64,000 nt of DNA from Galerina marginata (GCA_023014335.1 JAECYW010000007.1:1302001-1366000); one strand, 5' to 3'. Shown: positions 1-13,222, numbered from the stretch's first letter. A program made the numbers and translations. The notes: generated from the letters alone by a model not told the origin.

Positions 1-2854
1 CATTGCTACCATCAAAATATAATCAGAATCCTCAGATTGTCGCGTCGGGCAATACGCCTTACCGGACGCCATAAAGTTCCTAAGCTGACGCGAAGACTGG
101 TGCCTTTTTTTTTTTTAACAGTACCTAACCAGAGCTTCAAAATAAGGGATCCCGCACTCTGGGAAAATCTTCGACTTCGATTCTTGCATTCTGGAATCTC
201 ATACTTATCTCACTCGAATGCGAATGCGACGTCTATCCTTCCGACCTCTCGGAATCGGCGCTCTAAAACTATGTCACATCTTTCCTGCCATACGACTGTC
301 TCTTTATTTTCTAACCAGCTGCTTATTGAGCTTTGCTCCGACTGGACCAATACTTAACGATAACGGGACAGAAACTGATTAGGTTTTCAGGGTCGTTCAA
401 CTGACCAAATCCTTGATGTCATTGACCTACGCATTAGTAAACCCAGCACCCCTTCGAAAGTGGCGCGTCGGGATGACGCTTGTTGGCTGTCGCTGGAGCC
501 ATAGCTCAACTGGCCATGATCGAATCTGGCGAAAGGGTCCTCAAATTTTCTATGGGGAGTTTCCCTCTCCTTTGGTTTTCATTAATCAATATCCCCATAT
601 CCCGGTCGGTCTGGATCTCGCCTCCTAAAAAATATTTCCAAAGAACGCTTACACCGCGGACAAGTACACCGTTGGTATTTATAATCCCGAAATGCGTATC
701 CATATATTCGACTCCGTGTTAAATATGCAGAAAATTTAAAAACAAATGTTCTTATAATAAATATCTCATCTCACCATCTAGTTTCTTAAAATTGGTCACG
801 ACGATCTCTGATGGAGAGCCCCTCTCCATCATACTCCATATCACCTTCGACTGGCTTCGACTCCCCTTCGAAGGCTCTAACGGCGACGACCGGAGAGCGA
901 CTTCCCTTCTATTTACTGGTAGTCCGCGAAGGCATCACGGATCGGAGTGGACCATCATTGCCAGTGTGAAAATTCTGTTGCACCCTTTGTAAAATTGGAC
1001 ACGACAAAAGGATCACAAGTCCACCCGGAGGCGTAGTCTGCATAGGTGGCCTCTACCTCGAGTCGTCAGCGCGGACGCAGCCAGAGCAGTCATCCCAACA
1101 GTCAGATTAAGGCTGCGTAATATATCCGGAATTCCTGGCATGAAAACTAATATCCCACAGCTCAAAGCTCACCGTTACCGTCAACGCAGTCGCACTGCAT
1201 TTTTATGTGCGTTTCACTCTACTGTGCTGCCTACTTTTATAACTCACCAGCTAGAGCGCCCATCTTCTTGATAGGTTCCTTTATAGTGATTTTTTGTGCG
1301 GGTCTAATAATAGTGCATGATGTACCAGCGCTAGTCTGACTTGAGTCAAAACGCAGTGTTCTGTCCACTGTTCTGTGGCAACTATATCTGCCAACTTGAA
1401 CGCGTGATGTCAATTTACTTTTAGCCTTTTTCCAAGCTTCCTCTTCTTAGAGTCGGACGTCGAACTCCAAGTGTCGAATGTGGCGCACCGGCACCCTCCG
1501 GCGCTTGAGGTGAATTTCCTATCCTTCCTATCCTTAATCGATTAATGCTTCCCTCCTGAGCAACACGCATTTTAGACCATGGGCGGCCGCTGAAAATCAT
1601 TGGTAAGCTCGAGCTTAATTTGATGACCGCGATCACATCATGGCAAAGGACTTGATGTACCGCAGCCAGCGTCCATCAAGCTGGAGCGTAATGAAATGCC
1701 AACATCAATTGCATGCTTTAATTTAGTGAAGGATGCTAGGCCGAGTGCCAAAATATTACCAAAATATTACCAGCGAAATAGTCACTATTCATTATTTGCA
1801 TTGCTTCATGACATACCTATGTTGGTTCTGGGTGGGTAGCACGGCGTTGTTATGGGTTTGCTACTGATGCGAATTGCACGTTTTTCGTCGAGTCCGGCTG
1901 TTTCATTTCTACACCTTGGGGTATGCTCGCTCGCTCCCACCCGATCATAACTACCCGAAGACCACTTATCATCTATCCTTGAACCCGTCCCACCATTGTC
2001 ACCATTCGTCGACAGACCTTGAGAATGGTGTCATCGGAAGGCCGCTGGAATGCATTAATATCCTATCGGGTCTCCAATGTCCATCGCCCATCCCCTCGCC
2101 ATGATGCATGATGTGGCATGACAGCGGACCGATCGAGGCGTCTTTGATAACATATGCATTGGCCATTTTAAACAGGATCGTTATGTTAACGTTGCTGCGC
2201 ATAACGGCATGGTAATTTTAGGTGCTTGTCAGCGTATGTAGCTGCGACGTGCTCATAGAATGCGGTGTTTAGAGTGCATCGACTGTGGCCCGATATTTTG
2301 CCGGAATCGGCACGGGTCTCTCACCTTCCAAACAAAGCAAGTCCCAGTGTGGCGCACATCTGCATGGAGCGTCAGAGGTCTATCAACAAGTTGTTACAAT
2401 TTGGCTACTGAGCATTGTCTGGCGCGGAAGTAAGCATTGATATACAATTAGCGAGTCCACAGATCGACAACTTCTAGGACTTGTGCTAGGGAGGATAATG
2501 TGATCAGTTGTGCTTCTCAAATCTCGAGATCCTCATCTATAAACGAAAAAGTCGATTGTGCGGATATTCTTTGAGTCGAGTCAGCAAACTAGTATAAAGA
2601 AGTCAATGATCATTTTTAGCTAATTCAGATCTCCGTTTTCTCATGCAACACACTTAGAGAACACAAACACCAAAGCCGTGAGTCATAAAATTCATTTATT
2701 TTGGCGTGCAACTAAGCAGACGCTTGTGAGATACGTGAGTATTGGGGGAAAAATATTGCGTGAGACAACGATGGAAAAATGCAAGATGATACAACGATGA
2801 AAAAAAGAAAAACCCGAAAGTCACAGGATCTACGACGCGTCAAAGATCACCAAT
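1..2854. other. gene-free left end
   Basis: I see no coding region, RNA gene or mobile-element terminus that I can support here. All open frames are short (at most about 106 codons), lack recognisable motifs and do not join across plausible introns. The stretch may hold degraded repeat sequence or be plain intergenic DNA. The last part, up to 2854, would contain the 3' UTR of the HSP90 gene. Confidence 0.6.
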
Positions 2855-5282
2855 CTAGTCAATCTCCTCCATGGCGGACGTCGAGGCAGCCTCAGCAGGT
2901 GCGGGGGCTTCAGAAGGTGCGGCAGCGGGAGTCTCTTCTTCGTCATCGACGTCAAGACCGAGGCTGAAGTAGTTGTCAGTCATGGATTGTAAGACTATGA
3001 CTATGAAAGAAAAACTTACGCAATCATCCTGTAGATGCGCTTGGCGAACGACGTAGGCTCATCGAGAGTGAAGCCGGAGGTGAGGAGAGCGGTCTCGAAG
3101 AGGAGGTAAGTCAAATCACGGACGGACTTGTCGGCCTTGTCCTCCTTGACTTTGCGGCTGAGCTCCTTGATGATGGCGTTGGTGGGGTTGAGCTCGAGGG
3201 TCTTCTTGGACGCCATGTACGATGACATCGAGGAATCACGGAGGGCCTGCGCCTTCATGATACGCTCCATGTTTGACGACCAGCCAAATTGTCCCGTGAC
3301 GAGAACGCAAGGGGAGTCGGTGATACGGTTGGAGACAACGACCTTCTCGACCTTGTCACCGAGGGCATCCTTGACCGTTGTGCAAAGCTCGCCGTATTCG
3401 GCAGCCTCGGCTTCGCGAGCCTTCTTCTCGTCCTCGGTCTCCTCCAGCTCGAGACCTTCCTTGGATACGCAGATGAGCTTCTTGCTGTCGAACTCCTTGA
3501 GTTGCGTGATGGCATATTCGTCGATGGGGTCGACGAGGAGGAGGACCTCGAAGCCTTTTCTCTTGAGAACCTCGAGGAAGGGTGAGTCGCGGGTGGCAGC
3601 GAGAGACTCGCCAGTGAGGTAGTAGATGTTCTTCTGGCCTTCTGGCATGCGAGTGATGTAGTCTACAAAAGATTGACTGATCAGTATTTGCGAGTATGTC
3701 AAAAAAGTCGCGGCTTACCCTTGAGGGAGACCAACTCCTCGCCAGATTTTGTGGAGTAGAAGCGGAGGAACTCGGCGAGCTTGCTGCGGTTCTGAGCATC
3801 TTCATGAACACCGAGTTTGATGTTCTTGCCGAAGGCCTCGTAGAACTTGGCGAAGTTGTCCTTGTCCTCGGCGATCTCGCTGATGAGATCCATGGTCTTC
3901 TTGACGAGATTCTTGCGGATGACCTTAAGGATCTTGTTTTGTTGCAGAGTCTCGCGAGAGATGTTGAGAGGGAGATCTTCAGAGTCGACGATACCCTTGA
4001 CGAAGTTGAGGTATTCTGGAATGAGATCCTCGCAGTCGTCCATGATGAAGACGCGGCGGACATAAAGCTTGATGTTGTTGCGCTTCTTCTTAGACTCGAA
4101 GAGGTCGAAAGGTGCGCTAAACAAATAAAATGAGAAGTCGGAAATACGACAGAAGAATAAAACAGCATACCGCTTGGGAATGAAGAGGATGGCCTTGAAC
4201 TCGAGCTGACCCTCAACAGAGAAGTGCTTGACAGCAAGGTGGTCTTCCCAGTCGTTGGTCAAGCTCTTGTAGAACGAGGCGTACTCATCTTGGGTGATGT
4301 CGGAGGGGTTGCGAGTCCAGATGGGTTTCGTCTTGTTGAGCTCCTCGTTGACAACAGTCTTTTCCTTGACCGTCTTGGCCTTCTTCTTTTCCTTCTCCTC
4401 GTCCTCGTCGACTTCTTGGATCTTGGGCTCTTCACCCTCCTTAACCTCCTCCTCCTCATCGTCTTCAACTTCCTAAACGGAAAAATCAGAAATGACATGA
4501 GGTAACAAACAAAAAAGTGATTTTACCTTTTCAACCTCCTTCGTCACAGCGAGTTGAATTGGGTAAGAAATGAACTCGGAGTGCTTCTTGACGATCTCCT
4601 TGATCTTTTTCTCCTCAAGGTATTCGAGTTGGTCCTCCTTGAGGTAGAGGCGGACCTCGGTACCGCGGCCAAGAGGGGGGTTGACAGTGTCGGGAGTAAT
4701 GGTGAAGGTACCGCCAGCAGCGGATTCCCAGATGTATTGCTCGTCGTCGTTGTGTTTTGACACGACTTGAACACGTTCGGAAACAAGGTAGGCGGAGTAG
4801 AAACCGACACCGAATTGACCAATCATGGAAATGTCGGCACCGGAGCTGAGAGCCTCCATGAAGCCCTACATAAACGCGTTAGAACATGAAAGAGGAAGCA
4901 GATATCGGGGGGAAAAATCGAACCTTTGTTCCAGACTTGGCGATCGTACCGAGGTTGTTGACCATGTCGGCCTTGGTCATACCAATACCAGTATCACGGA
5001 GGGTGAGGATCTTGTTCTCTTTGTCGGGGGTGATGCGAATGTACAGCTCCTTCTCGGTATCGAGGACAGAAGGGTCGGTGAGGGAGGCATATCGAACTTT
5101 GTCGAGAGCATCGGAGGCGTTGGAAATCAACTCCCGGAGGAAGATCTCCTTGTTGGAGTAGAACGTGTCTGCGACCGTTAGATTAGCCGAAAGAAGGCAT
5201 AAAAAAGATCAGTGAACGTACTAATGATCAAGTCGAGGAGTTGACTGATCTCAGCCTGGAATCCGAAACTTTCAGTGGCCAT
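2855..5282 (-). CDS. HSP90: Heat shock protein 90 (cytosolic Hsp90)
   Basis: This is the ATP-dependent cytosolic chaperone that matures kinases, receptors and other clients with TPR co-chaperones. Seven exons can be read: 5282-5222, 5168-4924, 4865-4527, 4472-4171, 4116-3719, 3662-3020 and 2963-2855. Together they give 698 residues, the usual family length. The GHKL ATPase domain shows [27 protein letters not shown] and [14 protein letters not shown] charged acidic/lysine linker follows, then the middle domain ([17 protein letters not shown]) and the dimerisation domain. The start was chosen because [20 protein letters not shown] is the canonical N-terminus and the upstream frame is not conserved. 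The C-terminus reads MEEID, where MEEVD is the canonical TPR-docking tail. Two heat-shock elements lie upstream. The family call is certain; individual splice sites are inferred from frame and conservation. Confidence 0.96.
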
Positions 5283-5445
5283 TGCGATTCTATAGGGATA
5301 TCAGTTAAAGAACGCGATACACAAGATGGAGAACGGACTTGGTTTGGGAATAGAGCAGTGGGGAGGATGGAAGTTGGGATTAGAGTTGATAGCGAAAAAG
5401 ATGAGGATGGCTACGCGTCGCGATTCTTTATGGGCAGCAAATTAG

Positions 5446-5511
5446 TTCTCGAAGAATCCGAAACTTGCCTTATGCGGTAGTTCTGGCGGACGCTTGTGGA
5501 AACTTCTGGAA
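5446..5511 (-). promoter_or_regulatory. Heat-shock elements upstream of HSP90
   Basis: Two TTCnnGAA inverted repeats are present: TTCTCGAA at 5446-5453 and TTCTGGAA at 5504-5511. They lie about 165 and 222 bp upstream of the HSP90 start codon. This is the core of the HSF1-binding element, and each copy is flanked by further partial GAA or ATC units. Heat induction is an inference from position and motif. Confidence 0.6.
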
Positions 5512-5717
5512 CGAATACCCCTTTTCTCCTAAATTGATACTTGGAAAGCACTCTCGAAGCACTGGTCCGTAACTGCGCCGACATTTACAGCAATTACCCG
5601 TATATGCCAGTTCCCTAATCATATATTAACGTCGATCATTAAGCTTTATCTTTAAAAATACAATGAATATGCACTAGTACTGCGGTAGGGTAAAATAACC
5701 ACACGTTTTGTCCATGT

Positions 5718-8700
5718 TCAGGTGAAAGGAGAAAGAATGGGACTGGATCGTGGCTCTGAAACTAAACCTTGGCGGCTGATTTGTCCCTTCAGAAGCTCCA
5801 CCATGGCTGCCTGTTCTTCGACCTCGAACTTCAAGTCAATGTTCTCCTCGCGTAGTTGGGCGTTGGCAGCATTCAACGCGGCTTTTTCGATTTGAATAGA
5901 GGTAACACCTTGGGCGAAGGGTATGCGTGGGCTGTCTTTCCTATGCCTCATCTGCTTCAGCTGTGCTTCTAGAGTCTGAATTTGTCGACGGTAGCCACTA
6001 ATAATTCGCCAGTAAGACACTCGTGTGTTCATGAGTTATAGAAATATTTTACCGAGCAAGATCTTCCGATTCTGCTTGTGCCTTTTCCATACTTTCGAGA
6101 CGCATTGCCATTTGCTTGAACTGGCTTTGCATAGTTTTGACGTCGTTTTCCGAGTCGTTGAACTTCGCAAAGTCCTCGTCCCTGTACCGCAGTCATATGG
6201 CGGCCAGGAGTGGCAATGATTCAATAAGACATACCACATTTTCTGAACTTTGACGTGCTGCTCAATCTGGCGCTCGTAATCTCGCAGCCTGTCAATTTTG
6301 TGCTGATTTTCCTTCCACTGCGTTTGCAGATCGAACACCTCCTTGAGAGCGTCGGCTAACAACTTTCCTTGAGCGACGAAAAGAGCCTGTTGGTGGGGCA
6401 TCAGCAACTGTATTTCACAATTAGCAGGTCTTTACCTGTGTTTCCTTCTCTGCAGTCCGCAATGTAGCCGCCTCTAGAAACCAGCTCTTTTTTTCTTCGC
6501 GAAGCTCTTTCAGTTTTTTCTGCAACTCAGTGTTCCAGTCCGCATATTTATTTTTGGCGGTTGAAGCTTGCTGTTTGTGTTCGCGCAATTCCGCCTCGAG
6601 GCCATTTACCTCTGCACGATATTTGCGCAGTTTGTTATACTGGCATAATATTGAATATCTTATTCGAACTCGAAATAAATTGCAACATACCAAACCTTGA
6701 CGTTCCGCTTCTGCGGTTTTCATGAGGATCCTATCCTGATAGAGGCGAGCGATGTGTTTGGCGTTTTCACGAGATAACCACAGTTCGAAATTAAGATCAT
6801 TTCGCAACAGCAGAACTTCTCGTTGGAGCCCAGATATTGCTTGAGCGATATGTGAGGCATTGGGATCCTGTTCAAGAATTGACATAGGAGATCGATTCTC
6901 TTCTTCCGAAGGTGGAACGGTGATGGTAGAAAAAAGTGAATGTGGCCATTGAGCCGTAGGTTGAATAACTTCCAGATCAAGATTAGATTTGAGGGCTACG
7001 GTAGTATCGATCATATCTTGTAATGAGATAATGGCCTTGCCTGATGATAAGTCAACTGGTTTCATAAATCGTGGAGGAGACTCCTCTTGACTTGACTCGT
7101 TTACGTCAAATGTCGAGGGTTGGAGTGACGGTTGTAGGTCCCCAGAGATGTAACGGGCCTGGAGCCCTACCGCAAGGTTCCGAATGTCAAGCATGGCCGC
7201 TTCACTGACAATACGCGACAGGCCGTATCGCTGCCAGAACTCCGGTTCCGATAGCTCAACAACAGCGTCACGCCAAATAAGGAGAGGGTGACAGTTGTGT
7301 TCCCGGACCAAGTTCTATTTGCATTATTTTAACGAGGTTATTCTTCCACGACTGTAGAAACTTACTTCACTTCGCCGACGAATTTCGTCTTGGTCAAAAG
7401 CTTGCTCCCAGCTCTCGGCGTAAGGGCTTGAAATGTTGTTGTCATGTAGATATTGAGCAGGAGAGCGAAGAAATTTCAAAACATTGGAGGGGTACAGATA
7501 ATATAGCATTGTGAAATAGGGTCGTGAAGAAGGCGGCAATGACGTCGCGACATTGAAAACCATTTCAAGTCGCTTCCAAGGAATGTCTGGAGAAATGGTC
7601 AGAATGGGATTGGTTTCCTTTTCAAGTTCCTTTTCGAAAGCCACGTCAACGACTTCATCGGACGGCCCTTTGCCTTTTGAAGCGCGCCTACGTTTCCAGC
7701 ACATTATCCTTGCAAGGATGGCAAGGAGCCTCGGTAGCATCTCCTTTAGTGCCTGGGGGGCATGCACCGCAAAAAACGGCAATAATTTCACGATCAACGT
7801 GACGCCAAGTGTACAGGCTGTCGATGAGTTGTCCAAAAAGAGTGAATAAAGTAAACTTTGCATGAGAGGAATTTTTGGAAGGATCTTCGCAGCTGAAGAG
7901 AAGTTTGGTGCGCAACTGAAAACATTGAGAAGGGTAAGTAACTGTAGTCGCGAAGATGGCGTCGCAAAGTGTCTGTCGACTTCGTTAAGGAGGTCCTTAG
8001 ACCCACAAGAGGAAGTCAGACGGTCATGAAAAAGAAGATAGGTTTTCGTCATACCTCCGGATTCTCATTCCCGAACTTCACCAAGATATCTTCAAGGTTG
8101 TGTTTCCAGTGTGTCCGCTTTTGTCGTTCCTCCTCGTTTAATTCGGCCCACTCGAGGACATCATCACCAGACGATTCATTGAAAGCATCCAACAAATATA
8201 ACTCCAGTAAGCGTCTGCGAAAATCTCCAACTTTGTCGGCATAAACTTCGCGGGTCTTCTGGAGAGCACAGATGATGAGTTCTTTCGCGTGATTGATAGC
8301 CTGAGTCGCTAGCTTTGGTTCCCGCAAAGCAGGGCGGAGAACAAGGTCAAACCATGAGATAACAGACGTCGAGGGCAAGACAGGCATTAGGTGGTACAGG
8401 ACAGCTAGGAAGATCTCCGTCTGATGTAGATACGCGTAGTCGACGACTTCATGATGCATTGCTTGCAACTCCTCTTCCAATTGGAATATTTGGACCTCTG
8501 GCTCCTCCGCTGAAGCGCATTCTATAACGAATTCGTCGATGACGGTCAAAAGATCATTTAATGGCAAAGCATCTGGTGCATTCTCCAAAACAGAACGCAC
8601 TTGCCGGGGGAGCGCAGGGTTGGGCATCAGGCTGAGTTGCTTTGCCCCACGGAACCAATAAGGAAAGGAAGACGTTTGGCCTGCAGGGGACAGCCAATTA

Positions 8701-8858
8701 AACCACATCACGGACAAGCAATTTTTGCTCTGCTCACCATCCGACACGTCGAGCTCGCTGCCAGCCCCATCCCTTACCCCCAAAAGCCAAGGTGAGGCCG
8801 CACCTATGCCCTTTGCAACCCCAGCGGAGACAGACATATGCTCTGCGGACGCTTGCAT
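5718..8858 (-). CDS. TSC1: Hamartin / TSC1 homologue
   Basis: Hamartin partners tuberin (TSC2) in the complex that restrains Rheb and TORC1 signalling. The gene runs leftward through about eight exons. The N-terminal two-thirds is helical and HEAT-like, with the hamartin signature LYYLYPSNVLKFLRSP near 7480-7510. The C-terminal third (roughly 6700-5720) is a long charged coiled coil, as expected for the family. Intron 1 is read as 8737-8681: its GTGAGC donor and TGCAG acceptor join SDG to QTSSFPYW in frame. A second intron separates GNENPEV from DLLNEVDRHFA near 8050-7990. The start at 8858 is the most upstream methionine in frame and is tentative, because a shorter N-terminus is possible. 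The start lies 66 bp from the divergent NAC alpha start, so the two genes must share a very short promoter. Confidence 0.82.
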
Positions 8859-8924
8859 TGGGTGGATGTTCGTATTTCGTCACGGATAACTCGATACTGA
8901 CGCGTCGTTCCCCAATCTGAACAG

Positions 8925-9686
<762 letters not shown>

Positions 9687-9809
9687 ATGTCTTGTATTTT
9701 CAGTCCATCACATCACTTCGGATATTAAATTCCATTGCTTTCTGGAAGTCCTGCATCCCCTCGTGAATCATGCCTCAAGTATCAATACCCATGCATGCAA
9801 AGCCTCTTG

Positions 9810-10800
9810 TCATGATTGCCAAAGTCTAAGTTCGACATAGTAGTTAGATCTTTCCCACCCGTTCTGCACGACTTCAACTCCTCTAATATTTTTAGCTCCA
9901 TCCTTTGGTCTGGATCCCACTTGCAAGCTCAGCTCGCGAGCTGCTTCTCCCACAAGACCTGAAAGTTCTCCCTTCGCGAACATGTGATAATACCGATTGT
10001 AGACTAACGGTTCCTTGCTTATTGGTGCAGCCTTATTTGAAGCCACTTGTAGTTCTTTTGACAAGACCCACGGTACGACGACGTCCTTTCCGGTAGATGT
10101 CTGAACGTCATCCTCTGCAACCACTTTTCGTTTCGACAGTTCATCTTGCTCTACTGCCCACACATAAATCAACAAACGACCGTGATTCGGTGAAACCGAT
10201 TGAAGCAGCCGCTGGAAATACAATGAGCCTTTAAATCTCAGTGGAGATGTTCATGGAATTACCTTTACTGCTGACCGCCGTCGATCGTGTGTTGCCAGAT
10301 GATGTATCGTCGCAATCGATATCGCATAGTCCTGCATAAGCTTCAGCAGAAGCCCTGTCCATAAGGAAGCTCGAGGGCACTCACAAAAACCCCCAGCCTC
10401 CAGGGATTATCCAGTACGTTCCCCCATACCACTTCCCGAATGACGCCAGTGGTCCCGGCCGTTTTTGCTATGTCAAGAAGGTTGCGACTTCTGTCGAGCC
10501 CAATCGTCCATATGTCGCCAGGGCGATCAAGAGGCAAGGGAAGATATTTCCCATTCCCAGTTCCAGAATCAAGTCCAAGCCATCCGGTTGAGATACTTGA
10601 GATAAAATTGGCAATTATAGGCCATGGCTATCTTGATGGATGTTGAGAAAAATGAAACACATCCGTTCTTGAGGACTCACCTTGTACCGCGTCGATGAGA
10701 AGTGTGCCGCGATTTCATCATAGATGGCATGTACATTTTGATCTTCGTAGGTTTCTGGTGGACCTTCTATCTTTGCGGCTTCCAGAGCACGAGGAGGCAT
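9810..10800 (-). CDS. TRM9: tRNA (carboxymethyluridine) methyltransferase Trm9
   Basis: Trm9 uses S-adenosylmethionine, together with Trm112, to methylate carboxymethyl-uridine at wobble position 34, completing mcm5U and mcm5s2U in certain tRNAs. At least four exons are visible. The first encodes VHAIYDEIAAHFSSTRYK. The second carries the SAM-binding glycine motif LDSGTGNGKYL. The third contains DYAISIATIHHLATHDRR, a near-perfect Trm9/ALKBH8 signature. The last encodes the C-terminal YNRYYHMFAKGEL and ends in VELRLWQS. The start at 10800 (MPPRALEAAK) was taken as the nearest in-frame methionine to the conserved block; an upstream methionine exists. It lies 86 bp downstream of ALG13 on the same strand and overlaps no other coding exon. 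Confidence 0.9.
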
Positions 10801-10886
10801 TTTGAGATGGTGGGTGTTTGCAAAGAAACCGGAAGAGAAGATGCGATCCATAATGATGCCAAATAATGTACACATGGAATACAGAA

Positions 10887-11504
10887 TCAAATAAAGCCCA
10901 TTGCTTCGTCGACTATTCTTGCAAACCGACTGCCGTCAAACGGGGGGAACGGTTTCATTTCGGATGGGTCGAATCCTTCAATCGCGTTTGGAAGATCACT
11001 AATTGCAGGGTCAAATAAGCCTCCAACAGTGCTACACAGAACGCCTACTCAACAATCGTCGCTCTCAAGTGGCCCATCTCCGAGAGCGCAGAAGCAAGCT
11101 CCTCTTGGTGGTTGTCGAGTAGTGTAGGATTGGGTATCACGATCATCGGTTTTCCCATTCGCAGGACGTCCAGAATAGTGCCCGAACCTAGGTCCTTGTC
11201 CAATTGTGCGTATATCTATGCAACAAAACAACCTACCAGCATGGCTGATCACCAGATCCGCTCTCTCGTAGTCTCCTTGTAAAGACGGCTTGAACTTGTA
11301 GAACTCGATATCCACTCCTGCCCTATTCAGTGTTTGTGTCGCGCCATTTTGAACGACGGTCGAAAACTCGAAATCCGAATTGCCACACTGGATGATAAGA
11401 TTGGTATATCCCTTTCGCTGGAGACTAGACAGGACCTTGGGAGTGAAAGCTGAGGCTATCAATTGGTCAAATCGGGTTGAACCAATTGTAACAAAGGCAA
11501 GCAT
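10887..11504 (-). CDS. ALG13: UDP-GlcNAc transferase subunit Alg13
   Basis: Alg13 is the cytosolic catalytic subunit that docks on membrane-bound Alg14 and adds the second GlcNAc to dolichol-PP-GlcNAc at the ER. Three exons, 11504-11237, 11187-11049 and 10998-10887, give 172 residues. The start motif is [16 protein letters not shown]. The GT28-type nucleotide-sugar region follows, with [20 protein letters not shown] and [19 protein letters not shown]. The 50-nt second intron (GTAGGC to AATTAG) is needed because the unspliced frame stops just after GHLRATIVE. Splicing restores the family C-terminus [21 protein letters not shown] methionine 33 bp upstream is in frame but does not fit the family start. 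Confidence 0.9.
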
Positions 11505-11645
11505 GTTAGACTCGATAGAGGCCAAGCCACTGATCACGAATATTAAAATAGAACTTGTTCAAGAACGCTCAAATCATAAATAGAATGGACTAACTGAATA
11601 TTGACTGCACCTCCCCACTGCATTGCTTTTTGATTCTTGATTTTC

Positions 11646-12362
11646 ATGGTCGCGACCTTGATCAACGTCTACCCATCGCTTCGTCTTAGTGTGACACTTG
11701 ACGGCGAACGGAGGTTCACTGTACTTAACAGCCTCACCATCCCACTCGAGAAGCTCAACAAATCCCGTTTTTCGCAAACCCCATAAGTGGATCCGCTACG
11801 CTATTGGGGTTGTCATCGGAGCAGAGGGTGTCCTGTCTACCAGCGCCGATTTGCTTAACGATCTATACTATCTCGTTAGCAATAATGAGAATCGAAGGAT
11901 GTTCCCTGCCGATCCTCACACTGTACAGACACCCGTCGCTCTCAGTGCACACATCCCTCTCCGAGTCGACTTCATAGAGATAACGTCGCCGAGCGGAATA
12001 GATGGCAACGGCTACTGACCGGGGGACCCGAGGTGCTTTGTGACGGCGTGCATATTCTGTCTCATAGAAAAGAGGATACGGTATGCCCTTTTTCCTTTCG
12101 ATGGTAGCTTTTCATCTTTACATCCACGTTAGTACATTTCCAGATAAGCTCGGTCGAGACCACACTGGAGGCGATATTATAGACAGTGTCCGGATTATCG
12201 CGTTTTTGAAGGTGGGTCTGTTCCTATGATATATAACTAGTGCCTGATGGTTTCCATGAGCAGACTCCTAATTTTGCCGTAAACACAGCCGATATCGACC
12301 CCACCGCATCGCTGACAGAGAAGAGATGTACTAAGAGGTGTACATTACATCTCTTCCCATAA
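11646..12362 (+). pseudogene. Decayed HNH-nuclease-like fungal family protein
   Basis: The pieces match a family expanded in agaricomycetes and usually annotated as HNH-nuclease-domain proteins: an N-terminal block ending PLEKLNKS, then KWIRYAIGVVIGAEGVLS, then CDGVHILSHRKED, then TPNFAVNTADIDPTA and a CTLHLF end. The pieces are not in one frame. The first stops at a TAA inside a C-run where HKWIRY continues in another frame (near 11783-11790). A second shift is needed at about 11973, where the coding frame of VDF ends and that of RDNVAER begins. The central part between the HNH-like core and TPNF is also shorter than I expect. Two intron-like segments (near 12080-12144 and 12211-12264) remain, so decay looks recent. 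Family assignment rests on recalled patterns. Confidence 0.6.
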
Positions 12363-13222
12363 AGCATGGAGTATACCGTTATATACCGTCAAGTGGTACT
12401 CCGTCCTGCGTCTCCGATATCCCTGAGTACCCCTCCGCCATTCTCTTCCATGCCGCCAAAACTTCGGCCACTAAAAGATAGCGTCATCGCGCATTGGAAG
12501 GATACATTTTACCTGTGCAAATCCATGAATGTAGCACACGCGGAACACAAGCTGTCTCCCAGGAGAAAGCCAGTAGCGCGGAGAGAACGTTGGAGAAGCT
12601 GCCATGAGGCTCGGGGTGGCCCGGAGGCTGCTTGCCTTGTGTCAGTATTATGGTGCCACGAGACGAGCTACGGGTTTCATTGTGAGAAGCCAAAGAGAAG
12701 GCGGAGCATAGACGCGTGCAGGCGAAAGAAAGCCAGTTCCATGAATGAGCCAACCAGAAACGGCTCGAACTGTCTGACTACATTCTTTATTGTATCTCTC
12801 AAGCTGCTATGCTCCGCTTTGCTCAGTTCCCCGCCCGTTTCTCTCGTCTTCACCCCCATCCTTGCATACACTACACACTGTCACAGTAACACATCATGAT
12901 AGTTCAGCTTCTCTGGCGCTTTTTACCATTGAATGTTGCCATCTGTGACGAGCTTTTGTTCACCAGCAAGCTGGCGTTTGAAATGGTCCATGTTGACTTC
13001 GGCGCAAAGGTGTTTTTGGGAAGAGATTGGTTGGAAAGTTGTCATAAGAACAGGAGACATGCGTATGAGGGCCTTGCTGGCCACGACCAGCCCTGTTAGT
13101 ATTGGTACTTGACTTATTTCAATTGTAACTTTTTGAACATGAATGTTGAGCTGTCCTGAATTTGTGGCCTCCTTGGGTAAACATTAAAAGGCATTTATCG
13201 ACCAAATAAAACCCTGAACATA
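12363..13222. other. spacer without a recognisable gene
   Basis: An open frame of 177 codons starts at 12366 on the plus strand, but it has no recognisable motif, is rich in Arg, Cys and Ser, and has no conserved exon structure. I cannot support it as a gene. Part of the stretch may be 3' debris of the HNH-like pseudogene. Confidence 0.45.

Noticed and set aside
3128..4505. Long plus-strand open frames opposite HSP90
   Set aside because: They are low-complexity shadows of the minus-strand coding exons and have no motifs.
11000..11100. Apparent stop or frameshift near the end of ALG13
   Set aside because: A standard 50-nt intron (GTAGGC to AATTAG) restores the family C-terminus in frame, so no frameshift or ultra-short intron is needed.
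12366..12899. 177-codon plus-strand frame
   Set aside because: There is no motif, no conserved exon structure, and an odd Arg/Cys/Ser-rich composition; it probably arises by chance.
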